From contig JANXXF010000008.1 of assembly GCA_025350775.1 (NCBI GenBank), positions 1 through 14,615 of the forward strand: a DNA stretch of 14,615 nt. The letters are read 5' to 3'. Below the pieces are notes generated by a model, which was not told the origin of the DNA, did not search any database, and was given only the letters and a program-made list of their open reading frames with translations. This DNA comes from Actinomycetes bacterium (lineage in GTDB: Bacteria; Actinomycetota; Thermoleophilia; Gaiellales; Gaiellaceae). Below are positions 6,795-12,964 of this stretch, piece after piece (within the stretch, counting starts at the first letter, position 1; each line of letters starts with the position of its first letter). Position numbers and translations under genes: made by a program.

Positions 6795-8471
6795 GTGCAC
6801 CACGCGACGACACCGCAGGTCGGCTACTTCTCCGAGGCCGGCGTGCGCGCGGTCGGCGTGCGCGCGGCAGTCGCCGTCGCCGCCGTCGCCGTCGCCGTCC
6901 TGGCTCTCGGCGGGCCGGCTGGAGCTGCCGACGTCCGCACCGCCGCGACGGACTCCCCTGCGGCCACGCTCGCCGTTGCGGCCACAGCCGTCAAACGCGG
7001 GCTCCGTAACGCGGTGGCGGCCGGGAGCGTCAACCCCGTCGACGCCGCCCGCTACCGCAGCATGCTGAGCGGGGCGGTCAGCGTCGCGCCCACGCTGCCG
7101 CCGTTACGGACAGCCGTTCTCATGACCCTCATCGGCGACCTTGCGGCAGCGGCCCCACTCTTCGACGCGCCGCGTACCCTCACCCTCTTCTCGACGCTCG
7201 CGCTCAACGTCGAGCGGCTGTCGGCCTCACCGATCCCCACGACGCGCACCGACGTCACCGCTGCCGACGGAGTCGTGTACCGCTGGTTCGCCGGCCAGGG
7301 CTTCCGCTTCCATCCGCTGGCGAACTTCGCGGCGCTCAACAACCTGGTCTCGGGGCACGACTACGACGGCGCCGAACGCCTCGGGGTTGCGCTGCTCGCG
7401 CGCGCCGAGCCTGCCCACGGCGGGCTCGTCTGGGAGTACTGGTTCCCGTTCGACAGGGGCAAGCCGCCGTGGGTCTCGGGGATGGCCGAGGCCGTCGCGG
7501 CGCAGGCACTCGCCCGCGCCGTGGGGGTCGTCGGCGACCCTGCCCTCCTCGACGCGGCGCACGCCGCCTACCGGGCTGCGACCTCGCTCACGGTTCAGCT
7601 CCCCGCGGGCTTGTGGGTTCAGCTCTACTCGTTCTCGAAGGAGCTCGTCCTGAACGCGCAGCTCCAGACCGCGATCTCCCTCGCCGAGTACGCCGAAAAC
7701 GGTGACGACCCGGCGGCGGCCGCCTTCGCCGCGCGGCTGCGGGCTGCCGCTATGACGCTCTTGCCCCGCTTCGACACGGGCGCCTGGTCGCTCTACTCGC
7801 TCGCCGGCCCCGAGGCCGACACCGGATACCACCAGTTCGTCGTCGACCTGCTGCGGAAGCTCGGCACGCAGACCGGCGACCCGGTCTGGGCCGCCACTGC
7901 CGACCGCTTCACCCGCTACGAGACCGAGCCGGCGCTGCTCGGGCCCGGCGCGCCGTCCCCCGCCGCCTACCCAGTGCCCGCCGACGGGTACCGCGACGAC
8001 GTCCCGGTCGCGTTCAGCGTGTCCAAGCGCAGCACAGTCGCGCTGCTCGTCGACGGCAAGCCCGTCGCCCGTGGTGAGTTCGCGCACGGCGCGGGCCTGC
8101 TCGACTGGACGCCGGGAGTCGACACAACGCCCGGGTTGCATCCTGCGTCCCTCGTCGCACACGCCGTGAACGGTCTGGCCACCACGCTGGAGCTCCCGCC
8201 GCTGGAAGTCCGCCACGACCTCCGAGCACCCGTCGTGTCGGCACGGATCGTCGGCCGCTGGGTGGCCTGGACGACGACGGACGAGGGAACTCCCTGGCTC
8301 GAGCTCCGCGTCGTCCTGCGCCAGGGCGCCCGTGTCCTCACCACAGACCTCGGCCGGCACGCCCCGGCGGGCGCCGTCGCGCTCCCCGTGCCACCGGGCC
8401 GCTGGCGGGCCGAGCTGATCGCCACGAACTCGGCAGGCAAGGGACGCCGCGTGCCACTCGGCTCGTTGTGA
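6795..8471 (+). CDS. Secreted protein with D-glucuronyl C5-epimerase C-terminal-type domain
   Basis: A 558-residue protein. The N-terminus has an arginine-containing region, a long AV-rich hydrophobic stretch and a GPAGAAD cleavage site, so it is exported. The central region resembles the C5-epimerase C-terminal family: FHPLANFAALNN (~172), GLVWEYWFPFDRGKPPWVSGM (~208-228), LYSFSKELVLNAQLQTAISLAEY (~277-299), FDTGAWSLYSL (~325) and a GYHQFVVDLL segment (~343). This is an (alpha/alpha) toroid that in animals flips glucuronate to iduronate in heparan sulfate. Residues from ~395 on are beta-rich, like a C-terminal sandwich. GTG 6795 is chosen because of the adjacent -10 box; GTG 6843 would also leave a signal peptide. 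Inferred role: editing or binding of a uronate-containing envelope or capsular glycan. Bacterial members are mostly uncharacterised, so epimerase activity is not assured. Confidence 0.75.
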   Translation: MHHATTPQVGYFSEAGVRAVGVRAAVAVAAVAVAVLALGGPAGAADVRTAATDSPAATLAVAATAVKRGLRNAVAAGSVNPVDAARYRSMLSGAVSVAPTLPPLRTAVLMTLIGDLAAAAPLFDAPRTLTLFSTLALNVERLSASPIPTTRTDVTAADGVVYRWFAGQGFRFHPLANFAALNNLVSGHDYDGAERLGVALLARAEPAHGGLVWEYWFPFDRGKPPWVSGMAEAVAAQALARAVGVVGDPALLDAAHAAYRAATSLTVQLPAGLWVQLYSFSKELVLNAQLQTAISLAEYAENGDDPAAAAFAARLRAAAMTLLPRFDTGAWSLYSLAGPEADTGYHQFVVDLLRKLGTQTGDPVWAATADRFTRYETEPALLGPGAPSPAAYPVPADGYRDDVPVAFSVSKRSTVALLVDGKPVARGEFAHGAGLLDWTPGVDTTPGLHPASLVAHAVNGLATTLELPPLEVRHDLRAPVVSARIVGRWVAWTTTDEGTPWLELRVVLRQGARVLTTDLGRHAPAGAVALPVPPGRWRAELIATNSAGKGRRVPLGSL

Positions 8472-8472
8472 G

Positions 8473-8497
8473 CGAGCCGGCGGGCGCCGTCGGCTCG
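8473..8497. terminator. Hairpin between convergent genes
   Basis: An 11-pair stem with a three-base GCG loop (arms 8473-8483 and 8487-8497) starts two bases after the epimerase-like stop and ends seven bases before the deacetylase stop. One pair is G-U in plus-strand RNA and a mismatch in minus-strand RNA, so it should fold better in the plus transcript. It lacks a T tract, but its position suits a shared terminator. Confidence 0.6.
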
Positions 8498-8504
8498 GCG
8501 AGGG

Positions 8505-9329
8505 TCAGCGCGACCCGGCACCTGCCCGGGCTCGCGCGCGCAGGCTCGCCAGCGTGACGAGGGCATAGCCCCGGGCCCGCAGCACGGCGATCAGGGACGG
8601 GAGCGCGTCGGCGTCGGGGGTGGTGCCGTCCGGGCCTCGGCCGAGATGCATGAGCACGATCGCGCCGGGCCGCAGCCGCCGGAGGACACGTCGCACGAGG
8701 TCGGCGCGTGCCCCTGAGGCTCTGCCTTCCCAGCCGAGGGTGTCGACAGTCCAGCGGACAGCGACGTAGCCGAGGCTGTTGACGATCGCGATCGTCCGGG
8801 CGTCGGAGTCACCGTAGGGGAAGCGGAACAGCGGCAGCGGATCGACCCCGGCCCTGGCGCGGATGAGCCTGGCGGCCGCTGTGATCTCGCCGCGGACTGC
8901 GTTCGTGTCGAGCCGCGTGAGGTGCGGATGGTCGAGCGTGTGGTTGCCGACGAGGTACGTCCTGCCGATCCTCCGCGCGAGCCTCGGGTAGGTGTCTGCC
9001 CAGCGGCCGGTCAGGAAGAAGGTGGCGGCGACGTGGTCGCGGGCGAGCGTACGGAGGATCGAGAATGCGCCACCGTCGTTCGACCCGCCGTCGAAGGTCA
9101 GCGCGACGTGCTTCGCCCGTGTCGGCAGGCTGGTCACCTCGCTGCCGCGCAACGACGGAGGCAGCCCCGCCCGGCCCGCCCGGCCCGCCCGTTCCGCCTG
9201 GCCCGCCCGGCCCGCCTCTCCCGCGGCGGGCAGGATGGCCGCGGCGGCGAGTGTCCCGAGCAGCACGGCCGCGACGGCTCGGCAACCTCGCGAACGGCAA
9301 CCTCGCGAACGGCTCAGCCTGCGCTGCAT
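8505..9329 (-). CDS. Secreted polysaccharide deacetylase (NodB homology domain)
   Basis: A 274-residue CE4-type protein, numbered from ATG 9329; a TTG at 9347 would add six residues. The N-terminus is a basic, hydrophobic signal segment, then a Gly/Arg/Ala-rich linker. The NodB domain follows: motif 1 LTFDGGSNDGG (Asp80), motif 2 NHTLDHPH with metal ligands His130 and His134, motif 3 FRFPYGDSD, then WTVDTLGW and IVLMHLG. CE4 enzymes remove N- or O-acetyl groups from glycans such as peptidoglycan GlcNAc or MurNAc, or chitin-like or capsular polymers. Here the second Asp of TFDDG, normally a metal ligand, is Gly81. Bacillus PdaA, a MurNAc deacetylase, has TFDNG at this position, so activity is still likely. 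It is convergent with the epimerase-like gene and divergent from the carboxypeptidase. Confidence 0.88.
   Translation of the reverse strand: MQRRLSRSRGCRSRGCRAVAAVLLGTLAAAAILPAAGEAGRAGQAERAGRAGRAGLPPSLRGSEVTSLPTRAKHVALTFDGGSNDGGAFSILRTLARDHVAATFFLTGRWADTYPRLARRIGRTYLVGNHTLDHPHLTRLDTNAVRGEITAAARLIRARAGVDPLPLFRFPYGDSDARTIAIVNSLGYVAVRWTVDTLGWEGRASGARADLVRRVLRRLRPGAIVLMHLGRGPDGTTPDADALPSLIAVLRARGYALVTLASLRARARAGAGSR
9166..9219 (-). repeat. Six imperfect 9-base repeats in the deacetylase linker
   Basis: On the plus strand the unit is CCCGCCCGG, six times in a row with substitutions in units 3, 4 and 6. On the coding strand it gives an Ala-Gly-Arg-type repeat (AGRAGQAERAGRAGRAGL) between signal peptide and catalytic domain. 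It is a low-complexity, probably flexible linker that could vary in copy number between strains. Confidence 0.7.
9283..9312 (-). repeat. Perfect 15-base tandem duplication in the deacetylase signal region
   Basis: CAACCTCGCGAACGG occurs twice head to tail on the plus strand. The coding strand reads SRGCRSRGCR, doubling the basic region ahead of the hydrophobic core. The two copies are identical, which points to a recent slippage or duplication event. Confidence 0.8.
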
Positions 9330-9380
9330 AGGGGCAGCATGACGCAACGCGAGACCCTCAGCGATCCAGAGCCTCGCACG

Positions 9381-9397
9381 TTCAGGCGCGCTTCAGG
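9381..9397 (+). promoter_or_regulatory. Operator-like direct repeat, copy C
   Basis: TTCAGG-CGCGC-TTCAGG, two identical hexamers with an 11-base repeat period, lies in the ~120-base gap between the divergent deacetylase and carboxypeptidase genes. It is the same motif as the copies upstream of the ABC/two-component operon and points toward the carboxypeptidase. There is no TAnnnT hexamer on either strand of this gap before the start codons, so transcription may depend on an activator. Inferred to be a target of the OmpR/PhoB-type regulator at 4695-5363. Confidence 0.55.
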
Positions 9398-9451
9398 TCA
9401 CAGGGTGGAGACTCAGGCCATGGACGCGACGCTCTGAAGCCGTACCTCGCC

Positions 9452-10165
9452 GTGGCGGCCGTGCTGGCGCTCGGCGCGATCCTGGGCGCCAACGCGGCCG
9501 CGTCAGTCCGTGGGGCCGACCCGGTCGGCCGCCGAAGCGTCCTGCTCGGCCACTCCGTCGACGGCCGGCCGATCATCGCGATCGAGACCGGAGACTTCGA
9601 CAGCCCGCTCGGTGCCCTGGTCGTCGGCTGCGTTCACGGTGACGAGTGCGCCGGCGTAGCAGTCGCCGACCGGCTCGCCAACGCCTCGCTACCGGCGGAG
9701 CTCGACCTCTGGATCGTGCCGAACCTCAACCCGGACGGCGCCGCGGCCGGCACCCGTGGCAACGCGCACGGTGTCGACCTCAACCGCAACTTCCCCTGGC
9801 GGTGGGCGCCGCTCGTCGGCAGCCGCTTCTCCGGTCGCCGGCCTCTGTCGGAGGCGGAGAGCCGGCTTGCCTTCGCCCTCATGCAGCGAGTGGGGCCCGC
9901 GGTCTCGATCTGGTTCCACCAGAGCCTCGACCTGGTCGACGACTCGAGCGGGAGCAAGCTGCTGGAACGGCGCTTTGCGCGCCTAGCCGGGCTCCGCGTG
10001 GCGACGCTCACCAGAGAGCCCGGCAGCGCCGTGACCTGGCAGAGCCATCGCTTCCCGCGCGCGACCGCGTTCGTCGTCGAGCTCCCCGCCGGCCGCCTCG
10101 GCACTGCGAGCGTCACCCGCCTGGCTCACGCCGTGGTCGTCACGAGCCTCTCCGCTGGACAGTGA
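9452..10165 (+). CDS. Secreted M14-family zinc carboxypeptidase (murein peptide type)
   Basis: A 237-residue metallopeptidase. The zinc ligands are His62 and Glu65 in GCVHGDECAG and His156 in IWFHQS; catalytic Glu210 sits in FVVELPAG; the substrate carboxylate-binding segment GVDLNRNFPW is present. The compact size and HGDE motif resemble MpaA-like enzymes that split gamma-D-glutamyl-diaminopimelate bonds in peptidoglycan peptides. The hydrophobic N-terminus (AVLALGAILGANAAAS) is a signal peptide or anchor, so it acts outside the membrane. The first conventional start is GTG 9452, which leaves no positive charge before the hydrophobic run. A CTG at 9434 would add LKPYLA and restore a normal signal peptide, so the true start is uncertain. 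It probably has its own divergent promoter with the deacetylase. Confidence 0.85.
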   Translation: MAAVLALGAILGANAAASVRGADPVGRRSVLLGHSVDGRPIIAIETGDFDSPLGALVVGCVHGDECAGVAVADRLANASLPAELDLWIVPNLNPDGAAAGTRGNAHGVDLNRNFPWRWAPLVGSRFSGRRPLSEAESRLAFALMQRVGPAVSIWFHQSLDLVDDSSGSKLLERRFARLAGLRVATLTREPGSAVTWQSHRFPRATAFVVELPAGRLGTASVTRLAHAVVVTSLSAGQ

Positions 10166-10175
10166 AGCGGCCGAG

Positions 10176-10181
10176 TACAAT
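10176..10181 (+). promoter_or_regulatory. -10-like TACAAT ahead of the CHAP gene
   Basis: TACAAT is a near-consensus -10 hexamer in an otherwise very GC-rich gap, 11 bases after the carboxypeptidase stop and 51 bases before the chosen CHAP start. The best -35-like sequence, TGGACA at 10156-10161, is only 14 bases away, shorter than the usual 16-18. It could be a separate promoter for the CHAP/propeller pair. Confidence 0.45.
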
Positions 10182-10222
10182 GATCGGACGCCGAGCGCAG
10201 CGCCCGGCCGGCGGGTTCCAGT

Positions 10223-10228
10223 GAGGAG
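10223..10228 (+). promoter_or_regulatory. Shine-Dalgarno sequence GAGGAG
   Basis: GAGGAG lies four bases before ATG 10233 and seven before GTG 10236. A start at GTG 10221 would place this ribosome-binding site inside the gene, so the later starts are preferred. Confidence 0.6.
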
Positions 10229-10232
10229 CGTG

Positions 10233-10814
10233 ATGGTGAGAGGATCTTCCGGTCGCTCCATGACGGCGCTCGTCGTCGGCAGCGCGGCCGCGCTCGCGCT
10301 CTCGATCAACGCGTTCGCGGCACGTCCGCCGCAGCCGGCGGCCGGCCGCGCGGCGGCAGTGGTCACGAGCGGGTACGCGTATGCCCGCGACTGTCCGGGC
10401 TCCGGCGTGGACGACGTCGTCGACCGCTGGAAGCTGGACGAGTGCAACTGCACGTCGTATGTCGCCTGGGCGTTGGAGACGAACGGGCAGCGCACCGACT
10501 GGTTCGTCCCCGGCGAAATGGACGCCTGGGACTGGCCGGAGGTGGCACGTGCCGCAGGCCTTCGCGTCGACCGGGAGCCAGCCCTCGGCGCGATCGCGGT
10601 GTGGCCGGCTGCGGCCCCGCCGTTCGGCCACGTGGCATACGTGACCGGAGTTCACGGTGGCAGGTACTTCGACGTTGCCGAGTACAACCTGCCGCAGGCG
10701 CACGGGGGCTCGAAGTTCGGCTTCGACACGCGCCACGGCCTGCCGGCCGACCGCGAGGTCATCTTCATTCACGTGTCACGCCATCCGTCCACGCCGGCCA
10801 AGCGCGCCGCATGA
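10233..10814 (+). CDS. Secreted CHAP-domain cysteine amidase/endopeptidase
   Basis: A 193-residue protein, counted from ATG 10233. MVRGSSGRSMTALVVGSAAALALSINAFA is a signal peptide. The rest is a single CHAP domain. The catalytic Cys73 is in ECNCTSYVAWAL, His133 in PFGHVAYV, and the third polar residue is probably Glu150 or Asn152 in AEYN. CHAP enzymes cut peptidoglycan as N-acetylmuramoyl-L-alanine amidases or peptide endopeptidases; which bond is cut cannot be told here. There is no separate cell-wall-binding domain. The stop overlaps the start of the propeller gene as ATGA, so the two are probably translated together and may act together. A GTG at 10221 is an alternative, less likely start. 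Confidence 0.85.
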   Translation: MVRGSSGRSMTALVVGSAAALALSINAFAARPPQPAAGRAAAVVTSGYAYARDCPGSGVDDVVDRWKLDECNCTSYVAWALETNGQRTDWFVPGEMDAWDWPEVARAAGLRVDREPALGAIAVWPAAAPPFGHVAYVTGVHGGRYFDVAEYNLPQAHGGSKFGFDTRHGLPADREVIFIHVSRHPSTPAKRAA

Positions 10815-12916
10815 GCGTCGAGCTCCAGGCAGCGAGCCGGCAGCGAGCCGCCAGCGGGAGAAGGAGGAGAAGGAGGCGGCGGCTCCTGACCCTCGCCGGG
10901 CTCGGAGTGGTTGGCGCCGCCGCTGCAGCATCGACGTTCGCGCTGACGCGTGGCGTGTCGAGCGCGGCCCCCGACGCGCCCGCTCCGACGTCCCGCCCGG
11001 CCTCCGCGTCACCGCGGACGGCGGCCGCTGCCCCTGGCATCCCGGTTCACGCCTCCCTCCCGGGCGCCCTGCTGATCGCCGACCGCGGCAACAACCGGAT
11101 CCTGCTCGTCAATCCCGCGCACACGGTGCTCTGGCGGTTCCCGCGGAAGCAGGACCTCGCAAAGGGCATCCGTCTGCGCTTCAACGACGACACCTTCGTC
11201 GGGCGTCAGGGCACGGTGATCGTGGCGAACGAGGAGGAGGCGCACACGATCGTCCAGATCGACATCAAGACGCACCGGCGCATCCATCTCTACGGAGTGC
11301 CCGGCGTTCGCGGCTCCTCGGCCGGGCTGCTCAACACCCCCGACGACGCCTATCCACTGCCCGACGGCTCGATCGTCGTCGCCGACGCCTACAACTGCCG
11401 GGTCATCTGGGTGCGCTCCCACCGGATCATCCGCCAGATCGGCAGGACCGGCGTCTGCCGTCACGACCCCCCGCGCACGCTCGGTGCCGTCAACGGCGAC
11501 ACACCGCTGATCGGCGGCGGCGTCCTCGTGAGCGAGATCCCCGGACACTGGGTCGACGAGTTCCGCGCCGACGGGAGCTTGCGCTGGTCGGCCCAGGTTC
11601 CTGTCCGCTACCCCTCCGACCCGCAGCCGCTCACCGGCGGGCGTGTCCTGCTGGCCGACTACAGCAACCCGGGCCAGGTCGTGATCGTCGACCACGCAGG
11701 GCGTGCGCTCTGGCGCTACGCACCGCGCGCGGGAGTGGGACGGCTCGATCACCCGTCGCTCGCGCTGATGCTGCCCGGGGCGTTGATCGCGGTCAACGAC
11801 GACTTCCGGCAGCGCGTGATCGTGATCGACATGCGCACGCGCCGCATCGTCTGGCAGTACGGGCACACCGACGTCGCTGGCAGCGGCGCCGGCTACCTGA
11901 ACACGCCCGACGGCATGGACTTCGTCCCGCTCAGCGCGGCAGGCGCGCCCCTCTGGGCGGCCGTCCGGCATCCAGCGCAGCCGTCGGGCACGACCCCCGG
12001 CAGACGCATTGCCGCAACCGTCGCCGCCGGGGCCCGCTCGCTGCCGGCCGCGGCGTCGGCCGCACCGACGCCGGGGTCGATCCGGCGGATCGGCTCGCTG
12101 CCGAGCCCCGCAGCGCGTGTGGCGGCGGTGGCGCTGCCGGGCGGCCGGGTGATGGTCGTGGGTGGTCTCGTCGGCAATCGCTCGTCGCGGCAGGTGCTCG
12201 CGGGCGCTCCCCGCCGGCTGCGCTCCATCGGCGTGCTCCCCGGGGGGAACCACGATGCCGCAGCCGTCCTCTTGGCGGGGGCAGTCACGCTGTACGGCGG
12301 TGGGAACGAGGCCGGCTCGACCGACGCGGTCGTGCGCATCGATCCGGCGACCGGAGCCACCCGTGTCACCGGGCACCTGCCCGAACTGCTGTCCGACCTC
12401 GGCGCGACCCGAATCGGCGGGTCCGTCTACCTGGCCGGCGGCTACACCGGGACACGCTTCGCGAGCGCGATCGCCCGCGTCGACGCACGCGGCGGCACCA
12501 CCACCGTCGCCCGCCTCCCCACCGGGCTGCGCTACGCGGGCGTGGCCGCTCTCGACGGGTCGATCTACATCGTCGGTGGCGTGACTACCGCAGGCGTGAG
12601 CGATCTGATCTACCGGGTCGACCCTGCAACCGGCTCTGTGCGCGTGGCCGGCCACCTGCGCGCGCCTGTCGCGCATGCGCCCCTCGTTGCGCTCGGCGGC
12701 GTCCTCTACCTGGTGGGCGGCAGCGACGCCGCAGGACACCCGCTCGCAGCAGTGTTGAAGATCGATCCGGCGAGCGGCGCCGTCGCCAGGGCGGCGACGC
12801 TTCCCGTCGCTCTCGCCGACGCGGCGGCAGTCGCGGTCGCCGGCGCCGGCGAAGTCATCGTCATCGGCGGGATGGGAAGACGGGCGAGCGACGCGATCTA
12901 CGCCCTTCGCCCATGA
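10811..12916 (+). CDS. Membrane-anchored double beta-propeller (NHL/PQQ-like plus Kelch)
   Basis: A 701-residue protein. A cytoplasmic tail with eight arginines (17-24) precedes one hydrophobic helix (~25-45); this may be a signal anchor or a Tat-like signal. A Pro/Ala/Ser linker follows. Propeller one (~85-374) has about six blades of NHL/PQQ-like type, such as GALLIADRGNNRILLVNP, DGSIVVADAYNCRVIWV and GALIAVNDDFRQRVIVID, and ends with LNTPDGMDF, which echoes LNTPDDAY of an earlier blade. Propeller two (~422-701) has about six Kelch blades with repeated VGG/AGG doublets and DPATG turns. No catalytic residues are recognised; the family logic is ligand or protein binding outside the cell. The start ATG overlaps the CHAP stop, so it may scaffold or restrain that hydrolase (inference). 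Confidence 0.85.
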   Translation: MSVELQAASRQRAASGRRRRRRRRLLTLAGLGVVGAAAAASTFALTRGVSSAAPDAPAPTSRPASASPRTAAAAPGIPVHASLPGALLIADRGNNRILLVNPAHTVLWRFPRKQDLAKGIRLRFNDDTFVGRQGTVIVANEEEAHTIVQIDIKTHRRIHLYGVPGVRGSSAGLLNTPDDAYPLPDGSIVVADAYNCRVIWVRSHRIIRQIGRTGVCRHDPPRTLGAVNGDTPLIGGGVLVSEIPGHWVDEFRADGSLRWSAQVPVRYPSDPQPLTGGRVLLADYSNPGQVVIVDHAGRALWRYAPRAGVGRLDHPSLALMLPGALIAVNDDFRQRVIVIDMRTRRIVWQYGHTDVAGSGAGYLNTPDGMDFVPLSAAGAPLWAAVRHPAQPSGTTPGRRIAATVAAGARSLPAAASAAPTPGSIRRIGSLPSPAARVAAVALPGGRVMVVGGLVGNRSSRQVLAGAPRRLRSIGVLPGGNHDAAAVLLAGAVTLYGGGNEAGSTDAVVRIDPATGATRVTGHLPELLSDLGATRIGGSVYLAGGYTGTRFASAIARVDARGGTTTVARLPTGLRYAGVAALDGSIYIVGGVTTAGVSDLIYRVDPATGSVRVAGHLRAPVAHAPLVALGGVLYLVGGSDAAGHPLAAVLKIDPASGAVARAATLPVALADAAAVAVAGAGEVIVIGGMGRRASDAIYALRP
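10859..10876 (+). repeat. Tandem 9-base repeat coding for six rare Arg codons
   Basis: AGAAGGAGG occurs twice in a row, in frame, giving AGA AGG AGG AGA AGG AGG followed by CGG CGG. Each copy is also a strong Shine-Dalgarno-like sequence. The neighbouring genes use mostly CGC/CGG for arginine. The repeat sits just before the membrane helix of the propeller protein. Confidence 0.85.
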
Positions 12917-12964
12917 CGGGGTGACGCGCGCGCCGGCCGGACCGGATGCTCGCAGTGCTCCCGC
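12917..12964. other. Short gap between convergent genes
   Basis: This 48-base gap separates the propeller and GH15 stops. It holds the palindrome CCGGCCGG (12933-12940) but no long stem or T tract. It may serve as a weak terminator region; nothing stronger is visible. Confidence 0.3.

Noticed and set aside
7594..7622. Two TTCAGC hexamers inside the epimerase-like gene as another operator
   Set aside because: They are 24 bases apart, lie in coding sequence and encode two Val-Gln-Leu stretches; the 11-base spacing is absent.
9166..9219. Short repeats as a CRISPR array or collagen-like domain
   Set aside because: The units are 9 bases without spacers, and the Gly-X-X pattern is too short and interrupted to be a collagen-like triple helix.
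8922..9437. A 171-codon plus-strand frame over the deacetylase and the divergent gap
   Set aside because: It is antisense to the NodB domain, and its proline/alanine-rich part is only the reverse of the 9-base repeats.
10657..12924. A 755-codon open frame on the plus strand, longer than the annotated propeller gene it overlaps
   Set aside because: It is an Arg/Pro-rich out-of-frame shadow with no domain logic; the other frame has clear NHL and Kelch blades, a membrane helix and an ATGA overlap with the CHAP gene.
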